From Oscillospiraceae bacterium (GTDB taxonomy: Bacteria > Bacillota > Clostridia > Oscillospirales > Butyricicoccaceae), in contig CADBTM010000246.1 in NCBI GenBank assembly GCA_902797555.1, positions 1 to 10,231 of the forward strand: 10,231 nucleotides of DNA. Reading direction: 5' to 3'. This document shows positions 6,064 through 10,231 of the stretch, one piece after another. Every line of letters starts with the position of its first letter. Position 1 is the first letter of the stretch. Below the pieces are notes generated by a model, which saw nothing but the letters and a program-made list of their open reading frames with translations, made no database searches and was not told where the DNA came from. The position numbers and the translations under genes are program-made.

Positions 6064-7563
6064 TTACTTCAGGCCGTACAGAGCGGAATACTTTTCCGCC
6101 AGATAGTCGGTATACACCGTGGGATCAAAGACGCCGCAGGCGTTTTCCACGATCTGGGCGGGCTCCAGCAGCGAGCCGTATTGATGTACCTTATCCCGCA
6201 GCCATGCGGTGACGGGCGACAGGTCGCCCTTTTCCACGCTGTCCCAAACGTCCACGTCCTTTTCCATATTGCGCAGCATCTGGGCGCCGTAGGCGCTGCC
6301 CAGAGCATAGGAGGGGAAATAGCCGAAGGAGCCGCCCGACCAGTGGCTGTCCTGCAGGCAGCCATGCTTGTCGTCGGGGACGTCCACGCCCAGATATTCC
6401 TTGTACAGCCGGTTCCACTCGGCGGGGATATCCTTGACGGCCAGCGTGCCGCCGATGAGCTGCTTTTCGATCTCATAGCGGATCATCACATGGAAGCAAT
6501 AGGTGAGCTCGTCGGCCTCGGTGCGGATCAGCGAGGGCTGCGCCTTGTTGACGGCACGGAAGAACTGCTCGGCGTCCACGCCCTCCAGCTGCTGGGGGAA
6601 GAACTCCTTCACCTTGGGGAAGATGGCGTAGACAAAGGCGCGGGAGCGGCCGATGAGGTTTTCATAAAACCGGGACTGGCTCTCGTGAATGCCCATAGAG
6701 ACGCCGCCCGCCAGCACGGTATAGTCGTTTTGGGGATCGACGCCCAGCTCGTACAGGGCGTGCCCGCCCTCGTGGATGACCGAATACATGGAATCCGCCA
6801 GGCTGTCCTCCACATAGTGGGTGGTGATGCGCACATCCTGACTGTTGAAATTGAGGGTGAAGGGATGCTCGGTCTCGCCGATGGTGCAGTGGGCTCGATC
6901 CAGCCCCATCACTTCCATCAGATAGTCGGAAAACCTACGCTGCACCTCGGCGGGATAATGCTTGTGCAAAAAGCTGTCGTCGATCTGGGGCTTTTCCCCG
7001 ATGGCGTGGATGACGGGCACCAGCCTGTCCCGCAGCGTGCCGAAAAAGACGTCCAGCTTTTCCATGGTCATGCCCCGCTCGTATTCGTTGAGCAGCGCGT
7101 CGTAGGGCGCCTTGGTGCTGTCATAATAGCCGGCAAACTTGCGGTTAAAGGCCACCAGCTTTTCCAGCACGGGGCGGAACAGTTCAAAATCGCTTTGCTC
7201 CTTTGCCCGGTGCCACACGTCGCTGGCCTCGTTGGTCAGCATGGCATACTCCATATACTCCTCCGCCGGGATGCGGGAGAGCTGGGTATAGCTGCGGCGC
7301 AGCAGCTCGGTCTGGCGCGCCTGACGGGCGTCCAGCTTGTCCCGGTTGCTTTCCAGGCAGTCCAGCATCTCCCCGGTCTCGGGAGAGGCGAACAGCTTGT
7401 GCTCCTCTCCCGCCAGAATGCCCATGGCCACGCCGCGGCCCTCGGAGGTGTCCTTGGGTGCCACCGTCACGCTGTCCAGATAGAGGGCGCTGTTTGCCGC
7501 GCCATAGGCGTACATTTTCTTTTGCAGCTCGTCCAGCTTTTGCAATGCGGTCGTCAGTTCCAT
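6064..7563 (-). CDS. M32-family metallocarboxypeptidase (carboxypeptidase Taq-like)
   Basis: A 499-residue zinc (or cobalt) carboxypeptidase, full length for family M32, which removes C-terminal residues from peptides in the cytoplasm. The metal site is HEGGH (264-268) in VIHEGGHALYELG, with third ligand E294 in the family motif GIHESQSRFYEN (291-302). The conserved IRTEADELTY (346-355) and HWSGGSFGYFPSYALGS (407-423) stretches are also present, so all active-site regions are intact. The start ATG 7563 is preceded by AAGGAGA at 7572-7578, nine bases upstream. Only 24 bases separate it from the cca stop, so the two genes are probably co-transcribed. The bidirectional hairpin at 5995-6030 ends the transcript. 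A peptide-recycling role fits but nothing here narrows the substrate. Confidence 0.96.
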   Translation of the reverse strand: MELTTALQKLDELQKKMYAYGAANSALYLDSVTVAPKDTSEGRGVAMGILAGEEHKLFASPETGEMLDCLESNRDKLDARQARQTELLRRSYTQLSRIPAEEYMEYAMLTNEASDVWHRAKEQSDFELFRPVLEKLVAFNRKFAGYYDSTKAPYDALLNEYERGMTMEKLDVFFGTLRDRLVPVIHAIGEKPQIDDSFLHKHYPAEVQRRFSDYLMEVMGLDRAHCTIGETEHPFTLNFNSQDVRITTHYVEDSLADSMYSVIHEGGHALYELGVDPQNDYTVLAGGVSMGIHESQSRFYENLIGRSRAFVYAIFPKVKEFFPQQLEGVDAEQFFRAVNKAQPSLIRTEADELTYCFHVMIRYEIEKQLIGGTLAVKDIPAEWNRLYKEYLGVDVPDDKHGCLQDSHWSGGSFGYFPSYALGSAYGAQMLRNMEKDVDVWDSVEKGDLSPVTAWLRDKVHQYGSLLEPAQIVENACGVFDPTVYTDYLAEKYSALYGLK

Positions 7564-7587
7564 CGTCTTTCTCTCCTTATTGTAAAA

Positions 7588-8931
7588 TCATTTGTCGTTT
7601 CGTTTGCACCATTCCAGCAGGGCTTGCTTTTCGTTTTTCACGCTGCCCTCGATGACGGCCTCCACCAGCTCGTCCAGGGCTTCGCCGATGGCGGCGCCGC
7701 TCAGCCCGATCTCCATCAGGTCGCCTCCCTTGACGGCCAGACGGGAGCGGTCAAAGCAGGGCTCCCGCAAAAGCAGGGCTTCCAGATCCCGCCCGGTCTG
7801 CAGGATGCCATCCACCCGGAGGAACTTGGGATTCTGCCCCAGATTGTCGGCGACCTTGATCCGCAGCAGCAGGCGCAGATCCCTCTCGCCGATCTTGCGC
7901 AGCCAGCGCAGCAGACTCTTTTCGGTGTCGAGGATGTCGCTGTCGTGCAGGCTGATCAGCCGCACCACCCGGTCGGCGGTGTCGTTGTCAAACCGCAGGC
8001 GGCCCATCGCCCCTTGGGCGATCTCCGCGCCCCGGGCGGCATGGCCGTAAAAATGCCCGTGCCCGCGAAAATCCCGGGAAAAGCGCTCCGGCTTGGCGCA
8101 GTCGTGCAGCAGCATCACCATGCGCAAAACAAAGTCATCCTCGGCGTCGCCGCTTTTTTCGCACACGGCCAGCGTGTGGAGGGTGTGCTCCCACACGTCG
8201 TAAATATGATGGCGGTTTTGCTGGTCAAAGTCAAACATGGGAACGATCTCGGGCAGGATGACCGCAAAGATCTCCCGGAAAGCCCGCAGCACCGGCACGG
8301 CATTGTCGCCCATCAGCAGCTTGCACAGCTCTTCCCGCACCCGCTCGGGAGCGATCTCCTCCAGAAGATACCGGTTGTGCACCATGGCGCGGGCGGTCTC
8401 GCCTTCGATGGAAAAGCCCAGTGTGGCGGCAAAGCGCAGCCCCCGCAGGATGCGGAGGGCGTCCTCCTGAAAGCGTTTCTCCGGGTCGCCCACCGCGCGC
8501 AGGACGCCGTCCTCCACGTCGCTCATGCCGCCGAAAAAGTCCCGCACCCCCGTGCGGGGATGATAGACCATGGCGTTGACGGTAAAATCCCGCCGGGCCA
8601 GATCCTCCCGCAGCTCGCGGGTAAAGGTGACGGCATCCGGTCTGCGGTGGTCGGAATAGCTGCCGTCCACCCGATAGGTGGTGACCTCCACCGGGATATG
8701 TTGGGAAATCACGGTCACCGTGCCGTGTTTGAGACCGGTATCGTTGACCGTCATGCCCTCCAGCGCCCGGTGTATTTCCTCCGGGAGGGCGTCGGTGGTC
8801 AGATCCCAGTCGCTGGGCGTTTTTTCCATCAGCATATCCCGAACACAGCCGCCCACGGCATAGACCTCATATCCCGCCCGATCCAGGCGCTCCATCACGT
8901 CCAGTACCGGACGGGGAATCTCTATCTCCAT
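7588..8931 (-). CDS. cca: CCA tRNA nucleotidyltransferase (class II, with HD domain)
   Basis: A 447-residue class II nucleotidyltransferase that builds or repairs the 3'-CCA end of tRNAs using CTP and ATP without a nucleic acid template. The head carries AVGGCVRD (25-32) and the catalytic D41-W-D43. Then come RRDFTVNAM (113-121), RFQEDALRILRGLRF (153-167) and PERVREEL (195-202), the nucleotide-selecting region. A C-terminal HD-type phosphohydrolase domain is present, with H248, LLHDCAK (H276-D277) and GHFYGHAARGAE (292-303). The ATG at 8931 is chosen because the frame upstream (open to 9240) is an arginine- and proline-rich shadow antisense of the ftsH tail. Its ribosome binding site is weak (purine run GGAAAGAGAG, about seven bases upstream). 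The start lies 23 bases after a terminator hairpin. A single-nucleotide (A-adding only) relative cannot be excluded from sequence alone. Confidence 0.94.
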   Translation of the reverse strand: MEIEIPRPVLDVMERLDRAGYEVYAVGGCVRDMLMEKTPSDWDLTTDALPEEIHRALEGMTVNDTGLKHGTVTVISQHIPVEVTTYRVDGSYSDHRRPDAVTFTRELREDLARRDFTVNAMVYHPRTGVRDFFGGMSDVEDGVLRAVGDPEKRFQEDALRILRGLRFAATLGFSIEGETARAMVHNRYLLEEIAPERVREELCKLLMGDNAVPVLRAFREIFAVILPEIVPMFDFDQQNRHHIYDVWEHTLHTLAVCEKSGDAEDDFVLRMVMLLHDCAKPERFSRDFRGHGHFYGHAARGAEIAQGAMGRLRFDNDTADRVVRLISLHDSDILDTEKSLLRWLRKIGERDLRLLLRIKVADNLGQNPKFLRVDGILQTGRDLEALLLREPCFDRSRLAVKGGDLMEIGLSGAAIGEALDELVEAVIEGSVKNEKQALLEWCKRNDK

Positions 8932-8954
8932 ATATGCACTCTCTTTCCGATTTG

Positions 8955-8986
8955 CAAAAACGCGGCAGAAGCTCGCCGCGTTTTTG
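8955..8986 (-). terminator. Intrinsic terminator after ftsH
   Basis: A perfect 12-bp stem (8955-8966 with 8975-8986) with an 8-base loop has GC-rich core CGCGGC and five T on either side, so it can act in both directions. It lies 18 bases after the ftsH stop (9005-9007) and only 23 bases before the cca ATG. Confidence 0.88.
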
Positions 8987-9004
8987 TCTGTATTGCTTTT
9001 GAAA

Positions 9005-10231
9005 TTATGGATTCTCCGGCTCCTGCGGATGCTCCTCGGAGGTGCCCTCCGCAGTCTCCTTTGCCGCCTCCACAGCGGCCTGTGCGGCCTCACCGGCCTG
9101 CTGCGCCGCCATCTCGGCCATGGCCTCCCGGGCGGATTTGTCGCCCTCGGCCTTTTGCCCGATGGGGGTGGTGGTGCCGTCCTCCGGCGGGGTCTCGCCG
9201 TTGTAGATGGCCTCCAGCTGGGCGTTGTCCATGGTCTCATGCTCCAGCAGGAAAGCGGCCAGACGGTGGAGGATCTCGATGTTTTCGGTGAGGATCTGCT
9301 CGCACCGGACGTAAGCCGTATCGATGATGCGGCGCACCTCGTCGTCGATCATGGAGGCGGTCTCCTCCGACAGACGGTTGGTGTTGGCAAAGTCTCTGCC
9401 CAAAAAGACCTCGTCATGGGAGGCGCTGAAGTCGATGGGACCCAGCTTGTCGCTCATGCCGTATTTGGTGACCATCTTGCGGGCGATGTCCGACGCCCGC
9501 TGGATGTCGTTGGAGGCACCGGTGGAAACGTCGCCCATGATCAGCTTTTCGGCGACTCTGCCGCCCAGCAGGACGATGATCTCCTCCTCCATCTCCAGCT
9601 TGGTGCTGTAATACTTATCCTCCACCGGCATGTTGAGGGTAAAGCCGCCGGCGCGGCCCCGAGGCACGATGGACACCTGCTGCACCGGATCCTGGGTGGG
9701 AAGCACCCGGGAGGTGAGGGCGTGGCCCGATTCGTGATAGGCGGTGAGCTTGCGCTCCTGCGCCGTCATGACGCGGCTCTTTTTCTCGTTGCCCATGATG
9801 ACCTTGAGGAAGGCGTCGTCGATATCCTTCAGGCCGATCTTGCTCTTGCCCTGACGGGCGGCGAGAAGGGCGGCCTCGTTGAGCAGGTTTTCCAGATCGG
9901 CGCCGGTAAAGCCCACCGTGCTGCGGGCGATGGCGTCAAAGCTCACGTCGTCCTCAAAGGGCTTTTTCCGGGCGTGCACCTTGAGGATCTCCACACGTCC
10001 CTTGATATCGGGCACGCCGATATAGATCTGACGGTCAAAGCGGCCGGGACGCAGCAGCGCGGGATCGAGGATGTCCGCACGGTTGGTGGCCGCCATCACG
10101 ATGACGCCGGCATTGTTGCCAAAGCCGTCCATCTCCACCAGCAACTGGTTCAGGGTCTGTTCGCGCTCGTCGTGACCGCCGCCCAGGCCCGCGCCGCGAT
10201 GGCGGCCCACGGCGTCGATTTCGTCGATGAA
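9005..10231 (-). CDS. ftsH: ATP-dependent zinc metalloprotease FtsH (C-terminal two thirds, partial)
   Basis: The gene enters from the right edge, so the N-terminal membrane helices, Walker A and about 240 residues are missing. The visible 408 residues begin exactly at Walker B (FIDEID), followed by the second region of homology with ATNRADILD and the arginine fingers of RPGRFDRQ (61-68). The M41 protease domain has zinc motif HESGH (166-170) and probable third ligand D242 in TGASNDIQRA. FtsH is a membrane-bound hexamer that extracts and degrades misassembled membrane proteins and short-lived regulators. The last 60 residues form a low-complexity Ala/Glu/Pro-rich tail ending in EHPQEPENP, probably disordered and poorly conserved. 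The gene ends at 9005 and is followed by a strong terminator hairpin. No internal stop or frameshift was seen. Confidence 0.97.
   Translation of the reverse strand, partial: FIDEIDAVGRHRGAGLGGGHDEREQTLNQLLVEMDGFGNNAGVIVMAATNRADILDPALLRPGRFDRQIYIGVPDIKGRVEILKVHARKKPFEDDVSFDAIARSTVGFTGADLENLLNEAALLAARQGKSKIGLKDIDDAFLKVIMGNEKKSRVMTAQERKLTAYHESGHALTSRVLPTQDPVQQVSIVPRGRAGGFTLNMPVEDKYYSTKLEMEEEIIVLLGGRVAEKLIMGDVSTGASNDIQRASDIARKMVTKYGMSDKLGPIDFSASHDEVFLGRDFANTNRLSEETASMIDDEVRRIIDTAYVRCEQILTENIEILHRLAAFLLEHETMDNAQLEAIYNGETPPEDGTTTPIGQKAEGDKSAREAMAEMAAQQAGEAAQAAVEAAKETAEGTSEEHPQEPENP

Noticed and set aside
8932..9240. N-terminal extension of cca by 103 residues
   Set aside because: The extension is Arg/Pro-rich, is an off-frame shadow of the ftsH tail and passes through the terminator hairpin; the ATG at 8931 begins a normal cca N-terminus.
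6049..9291. Open plus-strand frame of about 1080 codons antisense to the M32 peptidase, cca and the ftsH tail
   Set aside because: It has the same explanation: it crosses three well-supported genes and two spacers, with no recognisable domain and a His/Gly/Gln-rich composition.

Overview
The window is GC-rich bacterial chromosome with strong purine-rich ribosome binding sites, TTGATT/TATAAT-type promoters and classic hairpin terminators. The protein families (BceAB-like ABC transporter, XRE-TPR regulator, M32 carboxypeptidase, HD-domain CCA enzyme, FtsH) and their style fit a Gram-positive anaerobe of the Clostridia, probably in or near the Oscillospiraceae. That placement is inferred from composition and protein flavour, not from a marker gene.

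Layout. At the left edge (1-42, minus) are the first 14 codons of a gene that runs off the window, with its own good promoter; its N-terminus resembles GNAT acetyltransferases. Next, all on minus, are an M20D-type amidohydrolase/peptidase (214-1401) and a small zinc-ribbon membrane protein (start 1868) whose last residues appear to be frameshifted. A divergent promoter region (1869-2052) carries a promoter on each strand and an inverted repeat. On plus follow an ABC ATPase and a ten-helix FtsX-type permease that overlap by 4 bp (2053-4817), forming a BceAB-like peptide-antibiotic resistance or sensing transporter. Behind its own consensus promoter comes an XRE-TPR regulator (4932-5969). A bidirectional terminator separates this from a minus-strand block read from the right edge: ftsH (3' two thirds, entering from the right), a terminator hairpin, cca (tRNA nucleotidyltransferase, 7588-8931), and an M32 metallocarboxypeptidase (6064-7563) only 24 nt after cca.

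How the genes relate. The ATPase and permease surely form one complex. No BceRS-type two-component system is visible; the only regulator adjacent to the transporter is the XRE-TPR protein. The ftsH-cca-M32 block is housekeeping: membrane proteolysis, tRNA 3'-end synthesis and peptide trimming. The M20 enzyme and the zinc-ribbon protein have no clear functional link to the rest.

Most of this window is ordinary. The points worth a second look are the one-base frameshift in the zinc-ribbon gene, the inverted repeat shared by the divergent promoters, two terminator-like hairpins placed too close in front of start codons to leave room for a promoter, a hairpin at 150-201 whose T-tract points against the flanking genes, and the cysteine-rich outer domain of the permease. 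I found no tRNA, rRNA, CRISPR array, insertion sequence, prophage part or convincing undescribed system.
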